64,000 bases of DNA from Salinibacterium sp. SWN248 (lineage in GTDB: Bacteria; Actinomycetota; Actinomycetes; Actinomycetales; Microbacteriaceae), in contig NZ_JADYWW010000001.1 of assembly GCF_015864575.1 (NCBI RefSeq), forward strand, positions 682,001 through 746,000. The letters run 5' to 3'. Of this stretch, positions 43,508 to 52,692 are shown in pieces. Below the pieces are notes generated by a model. The model was not told where the DNA came from and searched no databases. It saw only the letters and a list, made by a program, of their open reading frames with translations. The stretch's first letter is position 1. Each line of letters begins with the position of its first letter. Made by a program: the position numbers and the translations under genes.

Positions 43508-44134
43508 ATGAAGACAGACTTCAAGAAAACGCTCGACGCGTATAAAGCGCGCCACAACGAATTCAGAATTCTGGATGTCCCACCCCAGCAGTACCTGATG
43601 GTCGACGGTCACGGGGCGCCCGGTGAGGGCAGCGACTACACGACCGCGATCGCCGCGCTGTATCCCGTGGCCTACACGCTGAAGTTCGCGAGCAAAGCGC
43701 TCGACCGCGACTATGTCGTGCCGCCGCTGGAAGCGCTCTGGTGGGCCGACGATATGGCCGCCTTCACGAGCGGGCGCGACAAGTCACAGTGGGACTGGAC
43801 CGCGATGATCCTCGCGCCCGAGTGGATCACTCCGACCATGTTTGAGGATGCGGTGGCCTCGGTGGTCGCCAAGAGCAAGACACCCGAGAGTCTGCCCGCC
43901 AGCCTCGACAAGGTGCGCCTCGAAACCCTCGACGAGGGGCTGTGCGTGCAAACACTCCACCTCGGGCCTTATGACGATGAGGCCGAGATTCTGGCGCAGC
44001 TGCATACCGAGTTCGTTCCCGAGCAGGGGCTGCGGATGACCGGCAAGCACCACGAGATCTACTTCAACGACTTTCGCAAAGTCGAAGCATCCAAGCTCCG
44101 CACGCTGCTGAGGCAACCCGTGGAACGCGTCTAG
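43508..44134 (+). CDS. GyrI-like small-molecule-binding domain protein
   Basis: A 208-residue stand-alone SRPBCC-unrelated GyrI-like protein: MKTDFKKTLDAYKAR, VPPQQYLMVDGHGAPGEGSD, and the late LHLGPYDDEAEILAQLH typical of GyrI/Rob-tail domains. No DNA-binding part is present. Its TAG abuts the stop of the convergent gene (TAGCTA). It may bind hydrophobic compounds. Confidence 0.85.
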   Translation: MKTDFKKTLDAYKARHNEFRILDVPPQQYLMVDGHGAPGEGSDYTTAIAALYPVAYTLKFASKALDRDYVVPPLEALWWADDMAAFTSGRDKSQWDWTAMILAPEWITPTMFEDAVASVVAKSKTPESLPASLDKVRLETLDEGLCVQTLHLGPYDDEAEILAQLHTEFVPEQGLRMTGKHHEIYFNDFRKVEASKLRTLLRQPVERV

Positions 44135-45025
44135 CTAAAGCTTGGCGATCTCGATCTTCTTCAGCTGCATCATGTGCTCGAAGGCATTCGGCCGTTTCAT
44201 GAGTTCGTCGATGTTGGCGGGAGTGATCTGCCAACTCACGCCGAATTTGTCTTTGCACCACCCGCAGGCTTCCGCCTCGGGAACTGCCGAGAGCGCCGCC
44301 CAGTAGCGATCAATCTCAGTCTGATCCGCACACGGAATCACAAACGACACTGACTCCGTGAATGTCACGTGTTGGCGGGTCGCGGCATCCATTGCCACAA
44401 ACCACAGGTCTCGGAGCCTGACATCTCCAAACATTACCGAACCGGGATGCGCGGGCCCCGACCGCTCGGTGTAGCGAACATCAGCACCCAACTGCGAATT
44501 ATCAAACACCGAGGCATAGAACTCGATGGCCTCCCGCGCGCGGTTTTGCACGCCATCGCCGAACAACAACGCGGGCATGATGGTGGGTCGCGGTTCACCA
44601 GCGGGATCGGTCAAAATGAGCTGCCAGTTCACGCCAAAACGGTCCCGCAACCATCCATAGCGCGGGCTGAAATCGTAGTTAGCGATCGGCATGAGCGCAC
44701 TGCCGCCGTCGATAAGTGCGTTCCACAACGGATCAAGGTTGTGGCGAGCATCCGGATCAGTAGAAGGATCGAAATTGACCATGAACGACGTGGACTCGTT
44801 GAACGCAAATCGCTCGCCCGCGTTGATCGCTAAAAAGTCTTGCCCGGCGAGACGAAAAGTAACCGTCAGCACCGCACCGGCGAGGTCGCGCTGAAAGTCA
44901 GCCAACCCCTCCGAGGGGTAGTGAGTGGTGCCGACGATCGAACTATCGTAAAACGCTGCGGTGTAGAACTGAACAGCCTCTTCGGCATTGCCGTTGAACC
45001 AGAGGCACGGCGTGATCGTGGTCAT
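44135..45025 (-). CDS. PhnB/VOC-fold protein, two-domain (3-demethylubiquinone methyltransferase-like DUF)
   Basis: A 296-residue protein made of two PhnB-type VOC domains. The first starts MTTITPCLWFNGNAEEAVQF and the second PTIMPALLFGDGVQNRAREA. Each has WxxDKFGVxWQI (DRFGVNWQL and DKFGVSWQI). Start 45025 has GGAGGAAC nearby, so the longer frame to 45208 is rejected. Despite the family's historical name no methyltransferase motif is visible. Confidence 0.88.
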   Translation of the reverse strand: MTTITPCLWFNGNAEEAVQFYTAAFYDSSIVGTTHYPSEGLADFQRDLAGAVLTVTFRLAGQDFLAINAGERFAFNESTSFMVNFDPSTDPDARHNLDPLWNALIDGGSALMPIANYDFSPRYGWLRDRFGVNWQLILTDPAGEPRPTIMPALLFGDGVQNRAREAIEFYASVFDNSQLGADVRYTERSGPAHPGSVMFGDVRLRDLWFVAMDAATRQHVTFTESVSFVIPCADQTEIDRYWAALSAVPEAEACGWCKDKFGVSWQITPANIDELMKRPNAFEHMMQLKKIEIAKL

Positions 45026-45115
45026 GGTGTTCCTCCTCGAACCCATGTCGTCGCAACGCGCGGCGGCTAATGACACGATCATAAGCCGCGTCAGGCTGCG
45101 AGAGAAGGTTTCGTT

Positions 45116-45121
45116 TAAGCT
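45116..45121 (+). promoter_or_regulatory. -10 box for YihY-family gene
   Basis: TAAGCT lies six bases before ATG 45128. Confidence 0.45.
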
Positions 45122-45127
45122 GGCGGG

Positions 45128-46192
45128 ATGAATGTGAACGAGTTGGGGCCAGACGCGAGCCTCGATGAGCGCGGCGACAGTGCTGCTAAGCCCAAGGCCA
45201 CTGATCACAGTGCCGCAGGGCGTCGGCGTGAGTGGCGCTACGCCTTCCTACGCGCGTATCACGGCTTCATGCTGCATCGCGGAATCGATTCCGCAGCCAC
45301 TCTCGCATTCTTTGCTGCGCTCGCGATTTTCCCAGCCGCGCTTACGGTCGTGTCAGCACTAGCGCTAGGTCAGGGTGAAGACCAAGCGGCCGAGACCGTG
45401 CTCGATCTGGCGCGAGAAGTGCTGCAAGAAGACACCGTGGAGGCCCTCAAGGAACCGTTGACTCAACTCTTCTCGGTGGGGAGCCCGGGCCTAGCTCTCG
45501 CCATCGGCATCGCCCTGAGCGTGTGGTCGATGTCGAGCTATGCCACCGCGTTCGGGCGGGCCGCGAACAGCGTTTTTGAGATCCAAGAGGGTCGTCGCTT
45601 TGTGAAGTTCCGCGGCCTCATGCTTGTGCTCTCGGCCTTCCTCCTTGCGGCCTTTGCTGCCGTGGCTGTGCTCCTGCTCACCACCACCAACGTCGCCACC
45701 GCCATCGGTGAAGCGTTCGGCTTTGGGGAACCCTGGGTCGCGATCTGGTCGTACGGTCGCTGGCCGGTTCTCGGTGGCATCCTCACTCTCATCATTGCGG
45801 TGCTGTACTACTACACCCCCAACATTCGTCACGAACGGATGCGGTGGGTCAGCACCGGCGCCGTGTTCGCGATAGTGACGTGGGGCCTCGCGACCGCGGG
45901 GTTCGGTTTTTACGTCTCCACGATCGCGAACTACGACCGCGTCTATGGCTGGCTTGGGGGAGCGCTCGCGCTGCTGATTTGGCTCTATATCAGCAACCTC
46001 GCGGTCGTGGCCGGCGTCGAGGTTGATGCCGAGTTCACCCGCCTCCGCCAGCTGAGGGCTGGCGTCTCAGCAGAGAACACCGTGCAACTGCCCGTGCGCG
46101 ATACCTTTCGCAATCTCGTGTTGGCTCGCCGTCAGGCAGCGGATGAGGCTGCCGGCATCGCCATTCGCGAGAACGCGGCCGAGAGCGAATAG
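45128..46192 (+). CDS. YihY/BrkB-family membrane protein
   Basis: A 354-residue protein with about six helices. It has the family features DSAATLAFFAALAIFPAAL, SSYATAFGRAANSVFEIQEGR, and YYTPNIRHERMRWVSTGAVF. Long misnamed ribonuclease BN; its real role, possibly a transporter, is not settled. Soluble charged tails flank the membrane part. Confidence 0.92.
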   Translation: MNVNELGPDASLDERGDSAAKPKATDHSAAGRRREWRYAFLRAYHGFMLHRGIDSAATLAFFAALAIFPAALTVVSALALGQGEDQAAETVLDLAREVLQEDTVEALKEPLTQLFSVGSPGLALAIGIALSVWSMSSYATAFGRAANSVFEIQEGRRFVKFRGLMLVLSAFLLAAFAAVAVLLLTTTNVATAIGEAFGFGEPWVAIWSYGRWPVLGGILTLIIAVLYYYTPNIRHERMRWVSTGAVFAIVTWGLATAGFGFYVSTIANYDRVYGWLGGALALLIWLYISNLAVVAGVEVDAEFTRLRQLRAGVSAENTVQLPVRDTFRNLVLARRQAADEAAGIAIRENAAESE

Positions 46193-46247
46193 CCACCAAG
46201 CGGGTTTGCAACTGCACCCGGAAGTTCAGCTGTACCTGCAGGTTCAA

Positions 46248-47351
46248 CTACGGCTGCGGTACGAGCTCGACCTGCAGAATGCGGTCGTCACCGTCGCGGG
46301 GGTCGCCCCGGCCGTCGGTGTTGTTGGTAAGCATCCAGAGGGTGCCATCGGGGCCGGGAATGACATCACGGATGCGGCCGGCAGCATTCTCGAAAGTCGC
46401 CGTCGCGGTGGTCGTTTCGCCGGGATGAATTTCCCACAGGCGTTCGCCGCCGAGACCGGCCATGAAGAAGGTGCCGTCGATGAAGGTGAGGCCGCTGGGG
46501 CTCGCGTCGTCGGTCGCCCACTGATAGCTGGGTTCTTCGAAACTCGAATCAGTGGATTCCCCTTCTGCGAGCGGCCAGCCATAGTTGGCGCCCGCGCGAA
46601 TGATGTTGAGCTCATCCCACGTGTTTTGGCCAAACTCTGAAGCCCACAACTGGCCTTCGTCGTCCCACGCAAGGCCCTGCGGGTTGCGGTGACCGAGGGA
46701 GTAGACCAGCGATCCGTCGAAAGGGTTGTCGTCGGGAACGGAGCCGTCAGGCAGCAGCCGAAGAATTTTGCCGTTGAGACTGTCGAGGTCTTGGGCTGAT
46801 TCGGGGTCACTCGCGTCGCCGACAGTGGCGTAGAGCATCCCGTCGGGGCCGAAGGCGATGCGCCCGCCATTGTGAATGCGCGACTTGCCCAGGCCGGTAA
46901 TGATGTCGACGCTCGCGCCGAGGGCATAGCTGCCAGCCTCACCTTCGAGTTCGAAACGCACGATGCGATTGTCCGCCGCGGTGGTGAGGTAGGCGTACAG
47001 CTGGGTCTCGTCGAGCATGGCAAGACCGAGCAGCCCGCCCTCGCCGTCGGGGGCAGCCTCGCCTACGATCCCGACTTCGCGAAGATCTCCGGCTGCGGTC
47101 AATTCTTTGATGAGCTGGGTGTCGCGTTCGCTAATCAGCGTCGAACCGGATGCCAGCCGCACCATCGACCACGGAGCGTCCAGCCCCGAAACGATCGTCG
47201 TCGCTTCCTCCGCGGCGTTGACTGTCACGGCGGCGGCGTCGACGCTTGGCGCCGACGTTCCTGCTGACTGTTCTGGCTCAGCAACGGGCGACTGAGCGCA
47301 TCCCGCTAGCAATCCAATAACGAGCACGGCGGTGAAACGGGGAGAACGCAT
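46248..47351 (-). CDS. PQQ-dependent sugar dehydrogenase-like lipoprotein
   Basis: A 367-residue exported beta-propeller: lipoprotein signal LVIGLLAGCAQS (Cys near residue 18), then the glucose/sorbosone dehydrogenase pattern with ISERDTQLIKEL, GEGGLLGLAM, HNGGRIAFGPDGMLYATVGD, YSLGHRNPQGLAWD and GANYGWPLAEG. These residues line the PQQ/Ca site in the family. No PQQ synthesis genes are in the window, so cofactor use is unproven. Confidence 0.88.
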   Translation of the reverse strand: MRSPRFTAVLVIGLLAGCAQSPVAEPEQSAGTSAPSVDAAAVTVNAAEEATTIVSGLDAPWSMVRLASGSTLISERDTQLIKELTAAGDLREVGIVGEAAPDGEGGLLGLAMLDETQLYAYLTTAADNRIVRFELEGEAGSYALGASVDIITGLGKSRIHNGGRIAFGPDGMLYATVGDASDPESAQDLDSLNGKILRLLPDGSVPDDNPFDGSLVYSLGHRNPQGLAWDDEGQLWASEFGQNTWDELNIIRAGANYGWPLAEGESTDSSFEEPSYQWATDDASPSGLTFIDGTFFMAGLGGERLWEIHPGETTTATATFENAAGRIRDVIPGPDGTLWMLTNNTDGRGDPRDGDDRILQVELVPQP

Positions 47352-47435
47352 GCGCTAATCCCACCGTAGATTCGTCTGAGAAGAAAGGTCTTGGCGTCTT
47401 TGCTCCCCGATTGTGGCTAGGTTTCGTACTCGTAA

Positions 47436-49763
47436 CTAGGAGTTTCGAGAGTCAACCGAGCCGCGGAAACCACGCAAGCGCAGGCTGTTCGTCACGACGA
47501 AAACCGACGAGAACGCCATGGCCGCGCCCGCGATGAGCGGGTTGAGCAGACCGAGCATCGCGATCGGCAGTGCTGCCACGTTGTAGGCGAAGGCCCAGAA
47601 CAGGTTTCCCCGGATGATCCCGAGGGTGCGCTTAGCGAGGCGAACCGCGTCGGCGACAACCATGAGGTCACCACTGACGACGGTGATGTCGCTGGCGGCG
47701 ATCGCGGCATCCGTTCCGCCACCCATGGCAATGCCGAGGTCCGCGGCGGCCAGAGCGGCAGAGTCGTTCACTCCATCGCCGACCATCGCGACAACACGGC
47801 CTTCGGCCTGCAGCTGACGGATGACGTCGAGCTTGCCCTGCGGAGTGATGCCGGCGTGCACGTCGGTGATTCCGACCGTTGCGGCGACGGATGCTGCAGC
47901 GCCGGCGTTGTCACCGGTGAGCAACACAGGGCGCAGGCCGAGACGGATGAACTCGGCGATGGCGTCCGCACTGCTTGCCTTCACGGTGTCGCCGACAACC
48001 AGCACGCCTCGTGCCTGACCGGCCCATGCGATGACCATCGCGGTTGACCCGGCGGCTTCGGCTTTCTCGACTAAGGCGCGGGCAGCATCCGACACCGTCT
48101 GGTGCTGGTCAGCGGTGAGCCATGACGGCTTGCCGACGAACACCACGGTGCCATCAATCGTGGCCTGAACGCCGGTGCCCGCGTGGGCGGCGAAGTCGGT
48201 GACGGCGGGCAGCTCGAGGTCGCGATCGGCGGCGGCGGCAACAACGGCTCGGCCGACCGGATGCTCGGAGCCAGCCTCCACGGCGGCGGCGCGAGCCAGC
48301 ACGAGCTGCTCGTTTTCGCCGTCGAGCACCTCGATACTGCTGAGGCGCATTTCGCCGGTCGTGACGGTGCCGGTCTTGTCGAGCACGATGGTGTCGACCG
48401 AGCGGGTTTGCTCGAGAACCTGCGGTCCGCTGATGAGGATGCCGAGCTGCGAGCCGCGACCGGTGCCCACGAGTAGGGCGGTGGGGGTTGCGAGGCCGAG
48501 GGCGCAGGGGCACGCGATGACGAGCGTGGTGACGGCGGCCGTGAAGGCGAGTTCGATGGGCCCGCCGGCGATCATCCAGCCGACGAACGCAACCACGGCA
48601 AGCACGAGCACGACCGGAACGAAGATCGCCGAAACGCGGTCGGCGAGACGTTGGATGTCGGCTTTGCCGGTCTGAGCGTCTTCGACCATGCGACCGAGTC
48701 GGGCCAGTTCGGTGTCGCGGCCGACGCGGGTGATTTCGATGACGAGGCGTCCGCCGACGTTGAGAGTGGCACCGGTGACGCGGTCGTCGGGGCCGACTTC
48801 GACGGGCACCGATTCGCCCGTGAGCATGCTCGCATCGACGGCAGAGTTGCCTTCGAGAATGAGCCCGTCGCTGGCAATCTTCTCGCCCGGGCGAACCACA
48901 ACGCGGTCGCCGACGACGAGCGAGGAGACAGCAACGCGCTGTTCGACGCCGCCGCGCAGAACGGCAGCATCTTTCGCGCCGAGTTCAAGGAGAGCGCGCA
49001 GCGCCGCCCCGGATTCGCGACTGGCACGAGCCTCGATGTACTTGCCGAGCAAGATGAACACGGTGACGGCAGCGGCAACTTCGAGATAGATCTCGCTCGC
49101 GCCGCCGTGCGGGGTTCCGAAGAACGTCATCGTCATGTGCATGCCGGGCTCGCCCGCACCACCGAAGAAGAGGGCGTAGAGCGACCAGCCGAAGGCGGCC
49201 GTGATGCCCAGGCTGATGAGGGTGTCCATCGTCGCTGCACCGTGGCGCGCGTTGGTGGCGGCGGCGCGGTGGAACGGCCACGCACCCCATACAACAACCG
49301 GGGCTGTGAGGGTCAGAGCTAGCCACTGCCAGTAGGTGAATTGCAGTGCCGGGATCATCGACATCAGCACGACCGGCACGGCCAGTGCGGTCGAGACGAG
49401 CAGACGGTGCAGCAACTGCGAAGCCCAGTCGTCATCGCTGCTCTTAGGGCTCGCGTTGTCGTTCTCGTCGCGTTCCTGAATGGGCGCCGGGATGACGGCG
49501 CTATACCCGGCAGCCTTCACGGTTTCTAGAAACTGCTCCGGATCGGAGCCCTCGGGCGCGCGAACGCGAGCTTTCTCGGTGGCGTAATTGACGGTCGCCT
49601 CGACACCGGGGAGCTTGTTGAGCTTGCGCTCGATGCGGCCCGCGCAGGAGGCGCAGGTCATTCCGGTGATGTCGAGTTCGACATCCAGAAGGTTGCTGGT
49701 GCCGGGCGCTGCGGTGGTGGCGGTGCCGTCGGTAGTTGTCGCGTTGTCGGGTGCCGCGGCCAT
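47436..49763 (-). CDS. copA: Copper-translocating P1B-type ATPase CopA
   Basis: A 775-residue exporter. One N-terminal HMA domain carries [15 protein letters not shown]. The membrane CPC motif is [13 protein letters not shown], the phosphorylation motif [10 protein letters not shown], the HP motif SEHPVGRAV, and the hinge [18 protein letters not shown]. It exports Cu(I) using ATP. The ATG overlaps the copZ stop by one base (TAATG), and a CsoR operator precedes the operon. Confidence 0.96.
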   Translation of the reverse strand: MAAAPDNATTTDGTATTAAPGTSNLLDVELDITGMTCASCAGRIERKLNKLPGVEATVNYATEKARVRAPEGSDPEQFLETVKAAGYSAVIPAPIQERDENDNASPKSSDDDWASQLLHRLLVSTALAVPVVLMSMIPALQFTYWQWLALTLTAPVVVWGAWPFHRAAATNARHGAATMDTLISLGITAAFGWSLYALFFGGAGEPGMHMTMTFFGTPHGGASEIYLEVAAAVTVFILLGKYIEARASRESGAALRALLELGAKDAAVLRGGVEQRVAVSSLVVGDRVVVRPGEKIASDGLILEGNSAVDASMLTGESVPVEVGPDDRVTGATLNVGGRLVIEITRVGRDTELARLGRMVEDAQTGKADIQRLADRVSAIFVPVVLVLAVVAFVGWMIAGGPIELAFTAAVTTLVIACPCALGLATPTALLVGTGRGSQLGILISGPQVLEQTRSVDTIVLDKTGTVTTGEMRLSSIEVLDGENEQLVLARAAAVEAGSEHPVGRAVVAAAADRDLELPAVTDFAAHAGTGVQATIDGTVVFVGKPSWLTADQHQTVSDAARALVEKAEAAGSTAMVIAWAGQARGVLVVGDTVKASSADAIAEFIRLGLRPVLLTGDNAGAAASVAATVGITDVHAGITPQGKLDVIRQLQAEGRVVAMVGDGVNDSAALAAADLGIAMGGGTDAAIAASDITVVSGDLMVVADAVRLAKRTLGIIRGNLFWAFAYNVAALPIAMLGLLNPLIAGAAMAFSSVFVVTNSLRLRGFRGSVDSRNS

Positions 49764-49987
49764 TAGAGGCTCGTCACGAACGTGTAGCCGGCCTCCTCGA
49801 TTGCGGCGCTGACGGTGGCGTCGTCGAGAGGAGTCTCAGACGTGACAGAAACGGTGGAGGGCAGGCCCGAGGCGAGGTCAACCGAAACTTCGGTGACGCC
49901 ATCCACTTCGGAAAGCTCTTCAGTGACACTGGAGACGCAGTGGCTGCAGGTCATTCCTTCGACCAGGTAATCGGCGGTGTGAGACAT
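49763..49987 (-). CDS. copZ: Copper chaperone CopZ
   Basis: A 74-residue HMA-fold protein with the Cu(I)-binding motif [11 protein letters not shown] near residue 10-20. It delivers copper to CopA, whose gene it overlaps. A GGAGAAAC site precedes the ATG. Confidence 0.93.
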   Translation of the reverse strand: MSHTADYLVEGMTCSHCVSSVTEELSEVDGVTEVSVDLASGLPSTVSVTSETPLDDATVSAAIEEAGYTFVTSL

Positions 49988-50048
49988 GTTTCTCCTTCGA
50001 TTGCCGCAGGCGCGAGGCGCGGGCGGAAGTTGTTGTTAGGAACGAGTT

Positions 50049-50330
50049 CTAGGAACGAACGAGGCGCGCGATCGCGGCACTCGCTTCGCGAAGTTTTTCG
50101 TCGGCGACCGGGCCGCCTTCGCGGCTGGCTTCGGCGACACAGTGGGTGAGGTGGTCATCAAGCAGCGCGAGCGCTACAGACTCGAGGGCCTTCGTGGCGG
50201 CAGACACTTGCGTGAGCACGTCGATGCAGTAGGTGTCTTCTTCAATCATTCGGTGGATGCCGCGAACTTGACCTTCTGCGCGACGAAGGCGCTTGAGCAG
50301 CACTTCTTTGTCTTCGACATAACCGACCAT
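50049..50330 (-). CDS. csoR: Copper-sensing repressor CsoR
   Basis: A 93-residue DUF156 protein with the full Cys-His-Cys copper site: Cys in TYCIDVLTQVSAATKALES, His and second Cys in DDHLTHC. Compare the His-less paralog at 14361. The start at 50330 follows GGAGGG; the longer frame would translate the operator. First gene of csoR-copZ-copA, autoregulated through 50349-50365. Confidence 0.95.
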   Translation of the reverse strand: MVGYVEDKEVLLKRLRRAEGQVRGIHRMIEEDTYCIDVLTQVSAATKALESVALALLDDHLTHCVAEASREGGPVADEKLREASAAIARLVRS

Positions 50331-50348
50331 GATATTCCCTCCAACTGG

Positions 50349-50365
50349 ATACCCCCAAGGGGTAT
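50349..50365. promoter_or_regulatory. CsoR operator
   Basis: ATACCCCCAAGGGGTAT has perfect ATACCCC/GGGGTAT arms around CAA, the standard CsoR-type site, 18 bases before csoR. Confidence 0.88.
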
Positions 50366-50477
50366 TCCCATTAGACGCCTCTCGCAACGAGAAGTCAACC
50401 CGAAACCACGTGCGGCGCGAGCTGGCCCGATGGCTGCGGTGGCGGCGGCGCGGCCGGGGCGCGAGCTGACCCGGTGG

Positions 50478-50849
50478 CTAGGCTGCGAGCGCAGGCTGAG
50501 TAAGTGCCGACTCGAACTCGTCTACCGAACCGGCCACGGCATCCAGCTCACTGTTCTGAAGAATGGTGCTGATGCTGCCATCGTCGTGATGCGCAAGCAC
50601 GACAGGCAATCCTGTGGTGGCGACGTGTGCGATCTCGGCGGGAGTGATTTCGTTGCGGTGTCGCACGGTGAAGGGCACACCGAGGCGCGCCACCATGGCG
50701 TCCCACTGGGGTTTGCGGCGAATCGGTGAGTGCGTGATGTCGCACAGCGAGCACGCGGCGGTGCCGAGCATGTGACCGATCACGTACCGAGTTTCGCCCC
50801 AGACGCCGCCATCAGCGTTGTAGATACCGGTGTAACGGATGATCGCCAT
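50478..50849 (-). CDS. Conserved-looking hypothetical with CSLC motif
   Basis: A 123-residue soluble protein. GTAACSLCDITHSP (about residues 30-43) contains a CxxC pair plus His that could bind metal or act in redox chemistry. The second half holds TGLPVVLAHHDDGS, with a thioredoxin-fold-like cis-Pro flavour. I cannot assign a family. GGAGGCATC precedes the ATG. Confidence 0.7.
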   Translation of the reverse strand: MAIIRYTGIYNADGGVWGETRYVIGHMLGTAACSLCDITHSPIRRKPQWDAMVARLGVPFTVRHRNEITPAEIAHVATTGLPVVLAHHDDGSISTILQNSELDAVAGSVDEFESALTQPALAA

Positions 50850-50862
50850 GATGCCTCCTCGC

Positions 50863-50896
50863 CCGGCACGGTGCCGGAACTCCTGTGTGAGGAGTT
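50863..50896. other. Two adjacent hairpins between two minus-strand genes
   Basis: CCGGCAC-G-GTGCCGG (50863-50877) and AACTCC-TGTGTGA-GGAGTT (50878-50896) fill the gap after the gene at 50954. One may terminate that gene and the other lie in the leader of the gene at 50478. Confidence 0.5.
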
Positions 50897-50953
50897 ATTC
50901 GGAGGCCTGGGCTGGTGCGTTTGGCGAGGCGGGTGTGTGTAGGGCCGTGGGGG

Positions 50954-51526
50954 TCAGTCGGGAACGCTGAACGACCGCGCCCATCGCGCTTTTCTCAACA
51001 GGATGACCACGGAGACTACTGTCACGATCGTGATGGAGATGATGATCAGCACCACATTGGCATCGACCCAGGTCGCGAAGAACCGTGCAAAACCAGAGCT
51101 GAGGATGCCGCCGGTGCCGCCGTCGTAGAGGTAGGTGAGAAACAGGCTGTACGGGTAGCTGATCGCGGCCGCAATGATCATCGTCACAATGCCGAGGCCT
51201 GCGGCGACGCCGAAGCCGTGCTCTTGAACGGGAAAGCGGTCGGAGGCGCGAGCGAAGAGCGAGAAGGCAATCAGAATCGCGAAGGGGGCGGTAGCGGCTC
51301 CCGCGGTTGGCGAGGCGAGGCCGAATATTGCGGCGAGTGCGGCAGCAAGGGGGATGGTGAGTAACGTGACGAGCACTCCGCGGCGAAAGCGGTACGGCCC
51401 GTCAGGCTCGAGGATTATGTTGCCGCGGCCGTGCTCAGCGGCAGCGATTTGGGCTTCGACTTCAAATACGCGCCCTTGAGCGTGGGCATAGTTGCCGGGG
51501 CCAGGGTTTTGATACATCTCTGACAC
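50954..51526 (-). CDS. Four-helix membrane protein, paralog A (tail motif absent)
   Basis: A 190-residue protein with four hydrophobic helices. It shares with the genes at 51674, 59962 and 60829 the opening PYRFRRGVLVTLLTIPLA, the Tyr/Ser/Phe loop after helix 3 (PYSLFLTYLYDGGTGGI) and the basic end of helix 4. It lacks the C-terminal LNGKPL motif of the other three. Start GTG 51526 is placed by GAGGTGAT eight bases upstream; ATG 51517 is an alternative. Family not recognised. Confidence 0.78.
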   Translation of the reverse strand: MSEMYQNPGPGNYAHAQGRVFEVEAQIAAAEHGRGNIILEPDGPYRFRRGVLVTLLTIPLAAALAAIFGLASPTAGAATAPFAILIAFSLFARASDRFPVQEHGFGVAAGLGIVTMIIAAAISYPYSLFLTYLYDGGTGGILSSGFARFFATWVDANVVLIIISITIVTVVSVVILLRKARWARSFSVPD

Positions 51527-51673
51527 TGTTATCACCTCGTGTGGCGCGGCGGGAGTTTCTCGCCGGGCACCTTTTCGCTAGCTCTCAGGATACCTAAGTA
51601 TTTCTCCACAGTGGGCCTTTCACAGTGAGGATCTTGATGCCGCACCGGTTGCGTGGCTGTTTCCCGTGGATGG

Positions 51674-52504
51674 TTATCTTTCCGTTCGAAGACCTGACCA
51701 TGCCCTAATCGCTTTGTGGGCGAGGTCGCTCACCCTCGACGAGAACCCCTTCGTGATTTCCTGTTCGTCGAGTGGTTTTCCATTGAGGATGATGCCGGGG
51801 GACGAGGCATTGATGGTCATGACGTGATTGGCGAACCGATTGGCTGCATTCGCCGAGTTGGTGGCGGATGACGACAACGCTTGTCGCGACGTCTCGAAGC
51901 GGGTGGTCGCTGATGTTGCTGCAGCATTGGCTTTCGCGATGATGCTTTCGCGGTGCGCAGCGAGGGCTTTGGCGACGTTCATGACAATCACGAGGATGGC
52001 GACAACGGCGGTGACGGTTAGCGGAATGGCGACTTGTTCGGCCCGAGTCGGGAAAGGAAAATCGGCGCGCCCCGCGAGGATGTCCTCAATGATTCCGGTC
52101 GTGCCGCCGTTAGAAACGAAGCTGGTGTAGACGTCAGAGAGCAGGCCGGAGAGGGCTCCGAGAACGGTAGCGATGGTGCCAACGACGAGGGCGAACATGA
52201 AGTCACGGCCGCGTGTCACGGTCTGGCGAGAACCTACGGCAAAGAGCTGAAAGGCCGTGAGCATTCCGAGGGCGCCGAAGATGGCTGCGATTCCGAATCC
52301 CAGCAGGCCAACAAGGATTGCGGCGGCGATTGCGAGGGGGATCGCGAACAGCGAGAGAAATGCTCCGAGGCCGAAGTTGTAGGGCGTGGTGTCGGCGGGA
52401 AGGGTGCGACCGTTGGTGTTCGCGGCGGAGATCATGGCGGCGGAGTGGCGTTCGAGCGAGCGCGCGTACTTGGCGGGGCTCTGCTGTGAGAAGAGACCTG
52501 ACAT
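51674..52504 (-). CDS. Four-helix membrane protein with LNGKPL tail, paralog B
   Basis: A 276-residue protein. Helices are near residues 45-69, 71-91, 103-124 and 157-180. The loop after helix 3 has VYTSFVSNGGTTGII. A charged, Ala/Ser-rich, probably coiled region (185-230) leads to SSPGIILNGKPLDEQE (234-249) and a basic end. With an even helix number and N-terminus inside, the tail motif would be cytoplasmic. GGAGG precedes ATG 52504. Function unknown. Confidence 0.82.
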   Translation of the reverse strand: MSGLFSQQSPAKYARSLERHSAAMISAANTNGRTLPADTTPYNFGLGAFLSLFAIPLAIAAAILVGLLGFGIAAIFGALGMLTAFQLFAVGSRQTVTRGRDFMFALVVGTIATVLGALSGLLSDVYTSFVSNGGTTGIIEDILAGRADFPFPTRAEQVAIPLTVTAVVAILVIVMNVAKALAAHRESIIAKANAAATSATTRFETSRQALSSSATNSANAANRFANHVMTINASSPGIILNGKPLDEQEITKGFSSRVSDLAHKAIRAWSGLRTER

Positions 52505-52692
52505 TGTGGCGACCTCCGATCGCACCGCAACGGCTCCGTTGCTCGAGTTAACAGAATAGCTTTCTTGCCGGTGAGGCGGCAGGGAGCGTACGAAGTGCCC
52601 GTGGGGCGCGGATGTCCTGTGGTGGGTTCACTGCACACGGTTAACGGTTGCGAGGCCCCGAGGGGTTGCCGCCTGCGGTTACCCGCGCAGCG

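Noticed and set aside
44129-44140. TAGCTA palindrome at the junction of two convergent genes as an operator
   Set aside because: It is simply the two abutting stop codons and is too short to argue for a site.
45026-45208. Upstream extension of the PhnB-like protein
   Set aside because: The GGAGGAAC site places the start at 45025, where the first VOC domain begins.
46200-46247. Short repeated GTTCA-type elements between the YihY and dehydrogenase genes
   Set aside because: Copies are imperfect and few; no structure stands above background.
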